From Odiellus spinosus (taxonomy: Eukaryota > Arthropoda > Arachnida > Opiliones > Phalangiidae), in NCBI GenBank assembly GCA_963920705.1, contig OY987239.1, positions 3,381,576-3,445,575 of the forward strand: DNA of 64,000 nucleotides, written 5' to 3'. The position numbers were made by a program, and so were the translations under genes. This document shows, piece after piece, positions 25,563 through 35,339 of the stretch. The notes under the pieces are model-generated. The model saw only the letters and a program-made list of their open reading frames with translations. It did not search any database and was not told where the DNA came from. The number at the start of each line of letters is the position of its first letter. Within the stretch, counting starts at the first letter, position 1.

Positions 25563-26220
25563 TTATAGTGCATCCGCGTGAGTTACGCTAACCTTCTTTG
25601 TCATTTTGGACTTGGTTGGTTTCTTCGCAATCACTTTTAATTGAGGAAGGTCGCTCCTGTACTTTGCTCTGAGTCTATTGTACTCTCGAATAGCTTTCGG
25701 AGCTGCGTAAACTATATTTGGCTCGAAACATAAAAGATGAACACCTTCTAGAGACGTAACTCTAGACAATGCGACGTATGCCATGCCACTTTGAAAACAT
25801 GATGGTCCCAAATCTATAATGGCGCATTTCAAGCTCATTCCCTGACTTTTGTGAATAGTGATAGCATAAGCTAGCGTAACGGGAAATCGACATCGTTTGA
25901 CGTATACGTTTTTCATGAGTTCAAATTTGGCTTTAACTCTCTCTATCGCGTATGGCTCGAACTCATTATTATCGAATAAAACGAACAATGTCGTCACTTT
26001 GCCGACAGCATCTTTTTGCACGTTTTTCAAAGTGCCCATGGCACCATTCACCAATCCGTCCTCTAATGATAGGTTTCTTCGAAGCATGACTCGGGCGCCG
26101 ACACAGAGCCTCAGTTTCGCTTCTAAACCAGCGGTATCGGATGCATTTTTTTTCCAGTTTTTTAAGCAAGGCTCTCGCTGTTTTATTAAGTCCTTTACCA
26201 CCGTCAGATATTTCGTCTTC
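25563..26220 (-). pseudogene. PIF1-type Helitron helicase, C-terminal half
   Basis: It resumes with CEDEISDGGKGL, shifts at an A8 run (26146-26153), and continues ASDTAGLEAKLRL, GARVMLRRNLSLEDGLVNGA, ITIHKSQGMSL and SGMAYVALSRVTSLEGVHLL, which are motifs IV-VI of Helitron helicases. The TAA at 25563-25565 is followed in the same frame by the USP region, with no Met before the USP catalytic cysteine. Confidence 0.88.
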
Positions 26221-26225
26221 ACACA
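26221..26225. other. Target-site duplication ACACA (left)
   Basis: Direct duplicate of 29587-29591 flanking the solo LTR. Confidence 0.85.
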
Positions 26226-26396
26226 TGTTAAATCTCCAATTAAAAATCTAAATTAATCGCATGTTATGAAAAACCAAATCACTTATAATCATGTACTTCT
26301 GTTAATATTAGGTTTCTTTCTAAACCTTTTGGCAAGCATTTTGTAACCTCTGACCTTGACGTTTAATTGTAACATTTTTGGCAAGCATTTCTTTTT

Positions 26397-29052
26397 CTGT
26401 GTGTCTGTGTGTCTGTGTGTCTGTCACTTCCGGTGTAAGCGGATATCCTGTGTACACTATTTCCGGTGTAACCGGATATCACGTGAACTAGCACGTAGAG
26501 CAAAAATCTTCTGACTCAAGACGTAAACAATTATCGTTCAATTCCGTTCAACGGGAATTCCTATAATCAGGCTGCCACATGGATAAGCTTCAGGTATCGT
26601 GCGATTTTATGCAACCGTGGACGTCTCCCATTGCATATTATCGCCTTCCACCATCCACATCAAACCTCGATGCTGGGCAGTTGAAGGCGATTATACACAA
26701 TGGGACGTCTCCCACTGTTATAATCACCTCCGACCATCCTAACGCACCAAGGTTCAACCTCCAGTTTCCGATCTCAGCGGGCCATATTAGCGAGGCGTCC
26801 CTCACTAATATGGTCCACATCAATCATCAACTCGCCCCCTCTACGGGTCAGATTTTCGTTCGTAGCTACACTGAGCGCCTGGTGTAATAACTACCTCCAG
26901 ACATTGAACAGGGGGTGGGTTCCCCTTTCTTCACAGCTTTAAGTTACAGATACCTAATAATGTTTTTCGATCGCCTTATATACCACTTTTTTTACACTAA
27001 CGCGTTGTAGCCTTATGGCGTGGTATCTTTCAGTGAATTGAAACGAAATGTTCATTTAAACTATAATTAAAATTTCTTAAATTACTTAACTTAGTCTAAT
27101 TAATAATTTCGCTGAAAATTAAATTAAAATTAAATGTTATTTTAGAAGATATTTAAGAAATTGTCTAAGAATTTTGTGAAATTTGTGTGTTCAATACCAG
27201 CTCGAGTTGGCAGCACGCGTTAAGCTATTTTCCATGTACCATTTAGTCCAAAAACATAGGTATAAAGGTATTGTAGGCTTGCTGCAAACTCAGGGTGGAT
27301 TGGAAAACTAATACAGTTCAACTTCTACGCATATGGAAGTAGTCTTGTTTTTTATCTATTTTAATTGATTGATTTAATTTTTTAGCTTAGCCTCAGTGTT
27401 TTTTTTTATTTTGTTTATCGCATATATAAAAGCGTGAAATACTATTTCGGCCGTCAGAGAAAAAGCTGGGATCGAAGAACTGGTTACCTTTTCGCACGCC
27501 GTACCAATTCACTAGTGTGATGGTAATTCGACAGCGGCTCTTAGCTGCTTCGACTGGCGTTTCTCTCCGTGGAGTGGTACCTCCTTTACCTCGGTGTCGA
27601 GGAGAGCTAATACACGTGTGTTTGGGCTTCGTACTTGTACATAACCTTAAGGCCTGCGCAAAAGCCTCATATAATGTAAGGTCTTATAGGTGATTTGCAC
27701 TTGACTTTTGGAGCGAATGTACCCGTATATCTAAATTAAACTTCTCCATTACCTACTTTGATTTTCATGTACTTGAGTTCCGTGACTGGAATGTGCTTTA
27801 AACCCAATCTTTAATAATTCGCCATTGAATAACAAACCAACTATTACCACGTAGGATAGGAGACATGATAATTGAGGTCTACATGTTGAATAACCTGCCA
27901 CAAACTTGTTATTGCCTACTGTCGTTTATTTTCGGTGACATTTTAGCTAGTGTGTAGTCACGTAAAATAACGTTTGTTTCACAACTTGTGTTGTACACTA
28001 AAGCCATGTATAGGTTCAATTTGATATAACATTTTGCCTTTTACGTTACTTGGTCTACAAATACTCTACAACCGTCAAAATTCTGATATGGTTTTAAAAG
28101 AAGAACCTTGACCTTGTGTATTTAATCTCATATCGAGATTAAATGTTTTAGGCATATAATTTTAATTGGTTTATCAATATGTTATTTGTATAGATATTTT
28201 TTTTAAGATTTTATATTTTTTAGATTAAAATAAATTTATTATTCAGGAAGATTTTGTAGAATCTAGTTCTCAGGATTACCGGTGTTGAAAATTTATTTTG
28301 CTAATGTTATCTTGATGTCTGTGTTTTCTGCCCGCTATTTGGTAGTGGTAAGATTAATATTTTTCATTTTAATTAATTGACTTATTTGGCGTTTATTTGA
28401 TAATTTGCTTTACTTAAATTGTTCGTGTAAGGGCTATTTTACATATTACCAAAGATTGCTAATTTCAGTTGTCTTAATTCTGATTTTTTTGTTTTAATAC
28501 TGAATTATGGACTGGATTATTTATCTTGAAATCTATGTGGTTATATCTTATTTATTTTCCTTTTTTCTCTAGTTAGGTTTGGTTTTAAGTAGAGAATTAT
28601 TTAGGGTTTTGTTGGTATACTGAAGAAATGCATATAGGTTCAATGTGATATAATATTTTGCCTATTGGCGTTACTTGGTCTGCAAATACTCTAGAGCCTT
28701 CAAAATTATTATATGGTTTTAAAAGAAGAACCTTGACCTTGCTTTTTTTACTCGATACGCATTTATATTAAAATTAATTCATTATTCAGCAAATTTTTTT
28801 TCCGACTCTGGTTCTCAAAATTTTATTTTGAATTAAGTTTGATTCTTTTGCATTCAAATTTATCTTGATAAGAAGTATATTTTTGATCTGAATTATTGGT
28901 TTAATATATTTGGTGTTTAATTGAGATATTATTTCTTTTTGCTTTCAATCTTCGTCTTCCACAAATGCCATAAATTTTAATATTTTAGGTAAGGTTAGGT
29001 TAGTTAACATCACGTGGTTGTCGGGGAGGTAATATTTTGGTTTCCCAACTTG
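26397..29052 (+). mobile_element. E1 element, copy c (nested in the LTR)
   Basis: Nearly identical to 12780-15442, with a single rather than duplicated 691-bp terminal unit. The left hairpin end is missing, since the copy starts in the CTGTGTGT tract. The right end CGGGGAGG|TA and TTGGTTTCCCAACTTG are intact. Its hairpin block with the 102-codon frame (26579-26887) differs from the palindrome copies by one synonymous-looking change. Confidence 0.8.
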
Positions 29053-29148
29053 TTTTTTGTAACCTCTAACCCTGACCACTTTTTATTTTCTTGCCAAACT
29101 TAGCCACCTGTTCCTTGCCAAATATTTTTACCCCTTTTTTTTGGGCAG

Positions 29149-29156
29149 TATAAAAG
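29149..29156 (+). promoter_or_regulatory. TATA box of the solo LTR
   Basis: TATAAAAG lies 437 bp before the LTR end and ~220 bp before an AATAAA, matching LTR promoter layout. Confidence 0.6.
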
Positions 29157-29586
29157 CGGACATCCCGCTCTGCAATAATCAGAATGAATTTGGCTCTAGG
29201 CCCTCATACTCATCTACTCGCTTAAAGTAGAACTTCTTCTGCCAGGCATTACTTGCGCCGAGAATTGACTGAAAATTTCCCGCCAGGCTATGTCCTGTTT
29301 TAGACTCGCATATAGAAACTTAGCGTAACTTAGTAAGTTTTGAACCCCCTCTTCGTGTTTTTTTTTATGTTTTAAATAAAGTTAGTCATTTTACTCAGTT
29401 AACTTTGATTTGGACTCTAACTTTTTACTCAGTTATCCCTAAAATAACTTAGTCAATTTCTCCTCAATTTAAATCGTTCCGGTCGTCTCACTTGCGAGAA
29501 AAACGCGGATATTAGTTATCAAACCAGACTCTAAGAACCTTTAGAATTACTACGCCTTCAGATAAATTCAGTTCGCGGTAGCCACA

Positions 29587-29591
29587 ACACA
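29587..29591. other. Target-site duplication ACACA (right)
   Basis: Direct duplicate of 26221-26225 flanking the solo LTR. Confidence 0.85.
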
Positions 29592-30483
29592 AGAACTCCA
29601 TTATCGGACTGTCGCACTTTTGCAACATTATAGAGTTCATTTTCTTGCACAACTCGTTAGTAGCAAATAAGCAAACAAGACTTTGCTCTTCTTTCACCAG
29701 TTTTGAGAAGTACTCGGCAACGATTTCGGCGTTATCCGCATTTTTAATCACTCTAGATCGTAACAACTTCTCATCAGCTTCACACATTTCACCGATTCTC
29801 ACTCGAGAAAGCAATTCGGCGAAGATCGTATCATCCTTTTGCCGTTTGTTAATCGTCAATTCGTCATATACGAAATAGTTTTGCCACAGATTTTCACCTC
29901 CAACTGCTCCAATTTTAAGGCTGGCTTCCATATGACTGAGTTTGCAAAATGGAGGATCACCTTTTACTGGCTGCAATTGCAAAAGATCGCCGAATGCCAG
30001 TATAGAAATTCCCCCGAACAACACCTCGTCATTACCCGTGATTTCAGTGAGTCTCAAATGAGTGTAGGCTAAGAGCAGAGAACTGACCATGGATACTTCG
30101 TCAATTACAAGTAATTTCAAGTTACCCAAATTTTTTTTCAGCATGAGTAAATTCTCCGGACCCAGTTTTCGGTATTTTGCCGTTTTTCCGTGCTCAATGG
30201 GCCTGGTTAACAGTTTGTGCAAAGTAAGTCCGCCTATATTATAAGCTGCTAATCCAGTCGGCGCTACCAGGGCCACGCTACGAGGAAAACGTGTAACCAT
30301 CATCTTTTTTATGGTTTTCATAAGGAAACTCTTTCCCGTGCCGCCGAACCCGCTAACAAACATGCAAAGGGGTTTTTTCGAAACATCTTGCTCGGCAAAA
30401 TAGCTTTGAACTTTTTTGAATATTTTCTCTTGATCGGGATACAAGAGAGCGACTTGTTGCTCTAGTGATTCGCTCCCTCTCAA
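29592..30483 (-). pseudogene. PIF1-type Helitron helicase, N-terminal half
   Basis: A superfamily-1 DNA helicase. Walker A GFGGTGKS is at frame residues 45-52, APTGLAAYNIGG follows, Walker B LLVIDEVSM is at ~124-132, then GDLLQLQPV (motif III) and VCLFATNELC. The homologous sequence stops after IMEFLC at 29592, exactly where the LTR insertion begins. The open frame continues 26 codons into the LTR (to 29512) by chance. The second half resumes at 26220. Confidence 0.88.
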
Positions 30484-30868
30484 TATTTTTTTTACCTAAA
30501 GCTGCATCAATTTCAGCCCAGTCCAACTCAGTTTCATCAATTTCTTGGCATTGAAGAGCGTTATGAACATCGTCAATAGCTTGGTCATTATTTGAAACTA
30601 CCCTTTTAGACGTTTGAGCCTCTTTAGCAACTTGGTTCTTTTGAACCTTTTGAAGTTTTTTCTGAGCTGCGCTAATTGACTGTAGATTTTCGTGGTAAGC
30701 CTTCATCCGTTCCAAATTAGGTAAGTGGCTATCAAACGCTTCAGTATATGTCGAATGACTTTCCAAAAGAGAACTTTCGTCTCGCCAAGGTAGAAAAAGC
30801 ATGAGCAAAGCGCGAGAGTAATTTTCTCGCTCCTCGTCGCTTTTTTCGGGATCATGATTCGCAAACTG
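30353..30868 (-). pseudogene. Helitron Rep-helicase linker, fragment 6
   Basis: It contains ALLMLFLPWRDESSLLE, the LFLPWR landmark between Rep and helicase in Helitron proteins, followed by a Lys/Gln-rich linker. True homology ends near 30493, where an A8 run (30486-30493) shifts the frame; with one A fewer it runs on into KKILRGSESLEQQ of the helicase. Confidence 0.8.
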
Positions 30869-30870
30869 AA

Positions 30871-31842
30871 TTAGGAACGGCTTGGTTTTTTTTTTTTTAG
30901 AATACCCTTCCCATTTTTCAAAATCAAACGGTTTTCTGGTGGGTCGCCTTTGAGCGGCTTTCGCTCGTAGAACTTGGCAAATTCGTACAAAGATTCATTA
31001 TCCAATACATCCGGTCTATTCGGATATATGTCATCGACCATTTGTATAGCAAAAATCTCATCGCTTTCAGGGTTAGTATCTCGCAAAGCTTTCAAATCTT
31101 TGAATGGTTTTAACAAGCGTTTTCGATTTTCTTTCTTATACGTGTTAACGTAAAGCATCGATTCGGATTTTCCGTACAAATGGTGACCTAGAATACGGTC
31201 CACGATTTCGTACGCACCGCACTCTCTGTGCGTCAATCTCTTGAGGCCAAAGGCCCACAAGCGACTGTGTAGGTCTTTACCAGCCAATTCGTTCCAAAGA
31301 TCGTCATCATTTGACTTCTCCTTTTTGGAAATGTAACCGGTAACGTAAGCAGCGAGCGCGTTATCTTTGTCAGCGATGAATTGAATGTCCATATTGGCTT
31401 GCATAGACAAAAGTAAAGCTGGATTGCAGTCATTTATGAATATTTCATTTTCCTTTCTTGGAAGTTCGTAGAGACGACCGGTTTTACCAGCCACGTGTTG
31501 TTTTATTGTGGTCTGAACATCGTGTAATCTAGCATGCATCGTGACGACTCTGGGGAATTTAAAGCGGCACTTTGTTGCGGATTTTTTACCCCATTTTCCC
31601 TTTCTTTCACAGGACGGATTGCATTTGTGTCTTTGATACTTGTCCACGTATTCGTACAAAGTCGGGCTGGCAATCTTATCGGGGAGCGAGCAAGAAGCGA
31701 ACTTAGCTACGAAAGCCAATATTTCTTCCTTCTTGGCGACACCAATTTGTGGGGCGTCTTTAATCCACAACACCATGTGAACGTGCGGGGCCCCTCTTCG
31801 CCTGGTACTCAACGCGCCAGAAATAGTGGTCGACAGGACCAA
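30871..31842 (-). pseudogene. Helitron Rep catalytic domain (HUH and two-Tyr), fragment 5
   Basis: The HUH motif HVHMVLW has metal-binding histidines at frame residues 20 and 22 (codons 31783-31785 and 31777-31779). A Cys cluster HKCNPSC...KCRFKFPR follows. The two catalytic tyrosines of the Y2 motif are Y166 and Y170 in AAYVTGYISKKEK. Rep nicks and joins single-stranded DNA during rolling-circle transposition. All catalytic residues expected for the family are visible. The first ~15 codons are out of frame with fragment 4. The frame ends in a 13-A run (30886-30898); one more A would continue it as TKPFLIQFANHDPEK. Confidence 0.88.
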
Positions 31843-32326
31843 GAACGGGATTATCTTTGGTTAGCATAAGGTTTCTTAAAATCGAGCGAAATCGATTGTG
31901 GTAATGCAGGCTCACTGCCGTGGGGTCGTTGCTACACAATTCACCCACGGTCCGGCTCGAATTTTGATATTGTTTTAAGTGATCATGCAAAGTGACCCAA
32001 TCGTATTCTGCGCAGGACAAGGTCACGAACCAATGCGGCGTACCAAATTCCCGACGCATGGTATTTAAATCAAGAGTACGTTGAAACCAATATTCTTGCG
32101 TGCCTCGCATACTTCGCATGAAGGAGGACAGCGCGGTTTCAAGCTCCGTATTTTTAGCGTCGACTTTCTCGATCAGAGAATTTACTGTCATTCGTTTGGA
32201 ATTGGACATTCTCATCATGTAATTGATGGCGCTTGTCATAGATTTGATTTCACTCTCGTAAAAGGTGTGAAACAAGTACTGTTCGTTCAAAGAGAACCTC
32301 CTGTTTTTGTTTCTGATTCGTGACAC
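31760..32326 (-). pseudogene. Helitron-like N domain, fragment 4
   Basis: A 188-residue frame in the same phase as fragment 3. It contains GTQEYWFQRTLDLNTMRREF and GTPHWFVTLSCAEYDW, then FHNRFRSILRNL-like and DYFWRVEYQ-like motifs, which are the Helitron-like N-domain landmarks leading into the Rep active site. The phase changes at the GGGGCCCC run 31787-31794, where one missing G would join it to the HUH motif. Confidence 0.8.
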
Positions 32327-32341
32327 TCTAAAGTCAGTCTC

Positions 32342-33046
32342 TCAAATCACCAAAAGGCCGTTCAGCGTAATGTCCAAATTTTCCAGTCGGAAATAAATCG
32401 GGAAAGCAAAGGTAATCAAGGTTTTTTCGAAAAGGCTCAAAGGTTCGCCCTCGACTCGTTTCATTTGAAAGGTTTCGAGAATATCTTTCGGATTCTTCCC
32501 GTTTATTGGGTGAATCGAATAATGGTCGTAAATTTCTTTTTCTTGCGTTTTCGTCAGTTTTTTCAGCAACGCTTCAGGTTGGGTAGAAATTAGTAATTTC
32601 TCGTTATTGACGGTTCCGCAAATGTAATCATCGTCATATTTCTCGACCTCTAGATCGAAATATAAATGATTGATCTCTTTTAGTTTAATCAAGGCGTCGC
32701 CCACTCGGTCCAAGCGAACCAACGACTGCCATACCAACTTGTTTTGCGTCGGTAAGCCATTCGCTAAAATGTGTAACTCGTGATTTTTTGGCAATTCTTT
32801 CGGAATCATGTCCGTATTACTCTGCAAGGGAAGTGGTAAGTATAAGACTTTTCCTTTAACCGCTCTGGTGAGACCAGTATGATTAAAAGTTTTCAACTGC
32901 GTTCCTAATCGAACGACTGTTTGGAAAGCTTTCCCTTTTTGAACCAGCATTTTTTTAAAAATGTTTAAATCGGAAATTTCTTTGGGTACCGGATCAACTT
33001 CAAGTCCATTCAAGAAGCATATGGTTGGTACCTTCTCAGCTAGCAA
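32342..33046 (-). pseudogene. Helitron DUF6570-like region, fragment 3
   Basis: A 234-residue frame with NIFKKMLVQKGKAFQTVVRLG and VKGKVLYLPLPLQ, matching the conserved region upstream of the Helitron-like N domain (KGIKGQVVNVP type in relatives). It ends at a TGA (32342-32344) that is in frame with the next fragment, so this break is a simple nonsense change. The initiation codon is TTG, so it is not an independent gene. Confidence 0.7.
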
Positions 33047-33062
33047 CGCTTTGAAGCAACAG

Positions 33063-33398
33063 TCAATCGAAATCAGGACAATCTGGGCGTTGCAATTGCC
33101 ACGCCGCTCGTAAAGTGTTTAGCGCCTGGTTGCTGTATAATTCACATTTAGAAAGCAGTTTTTCGAGAGTTTTTAGGTTTTTTAATTGACACAGTCTCTC
33201 ACAACAGTCACAAGGGGTGTCATGGAATTCGTTAATTTCTCTGAAACAATGAGTGAGCTGTTTTTGGAACGTCTTTCTTAGTTCTTCCTCATTAAGAATG
33301 GGTCGAATCCCTACTTCTATACCACTCTTCTCGTTTGTTTGAATGTTTTTTTGCTTTTTATTTCTTTTGTCTACTAGCAGGCATTCTAGACTATCCAA
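33063..33398 (-). pseudogene. Helitron N-terminal region, fragment 2 (Cys-rich)
   Basis: A 111-residue frame that continues fragment 1. It contains the CDCCERLC cluster seen in Helitron proteins just before the DUF6570-like region. The start ATG is an internal Met. A frame change of undetermined cause lies between ~33063 and 33046; it is not in a long homopolymer. Confidence 0.65.
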
Positions 33399-34505
33399 AT
33401 TTTTTTTACCTCTTTCATGTCAGACCTTTCAAAGTGTGGGGCCAATTCCCTGAGAAGTCTTAATATACTGAGACACTTCTTGTTCTCTAAACACGCGAGG
33501 CTGTGTCCTCGAGTTATAGGATAACGCCATGGCACATACATTTTAAAACGTGGGTTTTCCTTCAGGTACTCTTTAAATGGATTTACGGGCGGATTCAAGT
33601 TCCGCAACGCACAGTTATCAATATTTGAATAAAATTCTGTCATTGTAGTTTCTTTGCATGTCGCAAACGTCAGAATAATGTCAGCTAATCTTTGAAGTGA
33701 ATTCGCCCGAATATTGCAATAAGATCCACATTCCCAATATACGCCTGGATTTTTTACCAATGGCTGGCTAGGTTCGACTTTCTCGGGATCCATCTCATTC
33801 TCGGATAGAGGCGTATCATTTTCGGGCAAAGTAATGGCCTCTTCATTTTGTTGTTCATTTGAAGGTAGAACTTTAAATACATTATAAAATACACCATCGT
33901 CCATTACTTCCAGAGCTTTCTCGTTTTTGCTCAATGTGTTGTAGGCAATGTCCCAAAAGAACGGTTCGCAATTGGAGCAATGCACTTTTCTGCCTCCAAA
34001 GCCTATCAACAACTTATCGGGGTCTAGTGGCCCGTCGGGAAGTTTTGTCAAAATACTTTGGCATCGTTTACCAAATTCGGAGGATTGAGCTTTTAGTTTG
34101 GCATATAATCTCGTTTTCATTTTCAAGGCCTGGCCAGCCAAAAGCCAAGATTCGACCTGCGTTTGTACAGTTTTTGAGGCTAGTCTCTCAGTACCATTAA
34201 CTACATTTCCCAAAGTATGTTCAACAAATTTCTTTGCAACAAAGTCTTGCCTCGATTTATTAGTACAGAGTCGTGGGTGTCTTGCTTTAGGCGGTCTTTT
34301 TTGTGTCTCTGTATTTTTTGTAGTAACGAATTAAATTCGCAGATTGGATAGAAGCGGCGTTACTCTTGTAATATTTAGCTTTTGAAATGCTATCTCTAAC
34401 GCGAATCAATTCTCGATTCTTTTCGACATACTTTGCTCGATTTTTAATAAATTTTTCAAGATTGGATTTTCTATACGCGTATAATCTGTCTTTTTCCTTT
34501 TGTAA
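33386..34505 (-). pseudogene. Helitron Rep/Hel N-terminal region, fragment 1
   Basis: From ~34505 the minus strand encodes a Lys/Arg/Tyr-rich region (YRKSNLEKFIKNRAKYVEKN), typical of Helitron N-termini. It shifts frame at an A6 run (plus-strand T-run 34297-34302) and continues as the 275-residue frame 33386-34213. That frame contains a CSNC pair and PWRYPITRGHSLACL. It ends in an A8 run (33400-33407): one extra A would continue it into the next fragment as KKNLDSLECL. No own start codon is apparent at 34213 (TTG). Confidence 0.7.
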
Positions 34506-35328
34506 GTGGCAACGAGCATATCGAGCCGACCGGATTTGTCAAGCAGCCAATATGGCTGACCAGCTTTGTCAAGCAGCCATTTGGGCTGACCGGATTTGTC
34601 AAGCAGCCAATTAGGCTGACCGGCTTTGTCATAGAGCCATTGGGACTGACCGGATTTGTCAAGCAGCCAATTAGGCTGACCGGCTTTGTCATAGAGCCAT
34701 TTGGGCTGACCGGATTTGTCAAGCAGCCAATTAGGCAGACCGGCTTTGTCATAGAGCCATTTGGGCTGACCGGATTTGTCAAGCAGCCAATAAGGCTGAC
34801 CGGATTTGTCAAGCAGCCAATTAGGCTGACCGGATTTGTCATACAGACATTTGGGCTAATCGGGTGTATGATATTAACATCGTGGCTATTTATAGGGCCA
34901 TATTCATTGAAATGTATACTATTAGGCACACAAAGCCTTTTGACCATGTCATCGTCTTGAAAACAAGGATACCTTTTCAATGAATTTTCGTCCTCAGCAT
35001 CACGCCTTCGCAACGTTATATTGGCATTAGTGGCGGGCTTAGAAAACGTCTCATCATTATGAAAAATTGAGCCCGCGCTTATCGCCACGGGTAATGGATC
35101 TGGATGTTCTTCACTTGGACTTTTGCCACCCAAAAAATGGTTTGAACAGATATACCAATGTTCCTTTACAGAACTTGGCGGGCATGTTTGTTTGCAAAGT
35201 AGCAGCCATTTTGCACATTTTATGGCTTGTCTTCCGGGCTTTGGAAATGGAAAATACTTCACACCCGCATCCTTCTTGCGGGTGCTGTTTAGACACCCAG
35301 GATAAACACAGTACTTTATCTTCACCAT
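34471..35328 (-). CDS. THAP zinc-finger protein with 10-residue repeats
   Basis: The 285-residue frame starts at an ATG and opens with a THAP finger: C7-x4-C12, W41, then C61-x2-H64 within the family's 35-53 spacing, followed by a PLPV stretch. THAP domains bind DNA and occur in cellular factors and in P-element-type transposases. Residues ~165-275 are about eleven copies of a 10-residue motif of the type NPVSLIGCLT / KPVSPNGSMT, encoded by a 30-bp minisatellite. The frame stops at 34471, but coding-like sequence continues in the +1 frame into the Helitron N-terminal region without a clear gap. It may therefore have been the N-terminus of the Helitron protein, or a neighbouring gene. Confidence 0.65.
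   Translation of the reverse strand: MVKIKYCVYPGCLNSTRKKDAGVKYFPFPKPGRQAIKCAKWLLLCKQTCPPSSVKEHWYICSNHFLGGKSPSEEHPDPLPVAISAGSIFHNDETFSKPATNANITLRRRDAEDENSLKRYPCFQDDDMVKRLCVPNSIHFNEYGPINSHDVNIIHPISPNVCMTNPVSLIGCLTNPVSLIGCLTNPVSPNGSMTKPVCLIGCLTNPVSPNGSMTKPVSLIGCLTNPVSPNGSMTKPVSLIGCLTNPVSPNGCLTKLVSHIGCLTNPVGSICSLPLTKGKRQIIRV
34530..34860. repeat. 30-bp minisatellite inside the THAP frame
   Basis: About eleven units of GACCGGATTTGTCAAGCAGC type alternate with GACCGGCTTTGTCATAGAGC. The period is a multiple of three, so the reading frame survives and yields a 10-residue protein repeat. Confidence 0.9.
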
Positions 35329-35339
35329 ATTATCTTTAA

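Larger units (their letters stand above)
26226..29586 (+). mobile_element. Solo LTR inserted in the helicase, itself split by E1
   Basis: The insert begins TGTTAAATC and ends GTAGCCACA (TG...CA). It is flanked by ACACA at 26221-26225 and at 29587-29591, the 5-bp duplication typical of LTR retrotransposon integration. Removing it with one ACACA restores the helicase frame as FLCEDE. Within it are TATAAAAG (29149-29156) and AATAAA (29375-29380) in the order expected for U3-R-U5. Without the E1 copy (~26397-29052) the LTR is about 705 bp. No internal retroelement genes remain, so it is a solo LTR. Confidence 0.85.
24631..35328 (-). mobile_element. Degraded Helitron coding region (THAP?-Rep-PIF1 helicase-USP)
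   Basis: All fragments lie on the minus strand in the order expected for a Helitron Rep/Hel protein: N-terminal region, Helitron-like N domain, HUH Rep with two tyrosines, then PIF1-family helicase. A USP deubiquitinase region follows in the same frame as the helicase, and a THAP-finger frame lies immediately upstream. The coding sequence is broken by about eight frame changes or stops and by the 26226-29586 insertion. Most breaks are in homopolymers (T8 at 33400, 30486 and 26146; T13 at 30886; T11 at 24738; T6 at 34297). Helitron termini (5'-TC, 3' hairpin with CTRR) were not located. Confidence 0.9.

Noticed and set aside
29512-29591. C-terminal extension of the helicase N-half frame (GYRELNLSEG...)
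   Set aside because: Lies inside the solo LTR, beyond the ACACA duplication; chance reading of LTR sequence.
24631-35328. A cellular PIF1 helicase gene
   Set aside because: HUH Rep with two tyrosines and the Helitron-like N region upstream on the same strand identify it as a Helitron protein.
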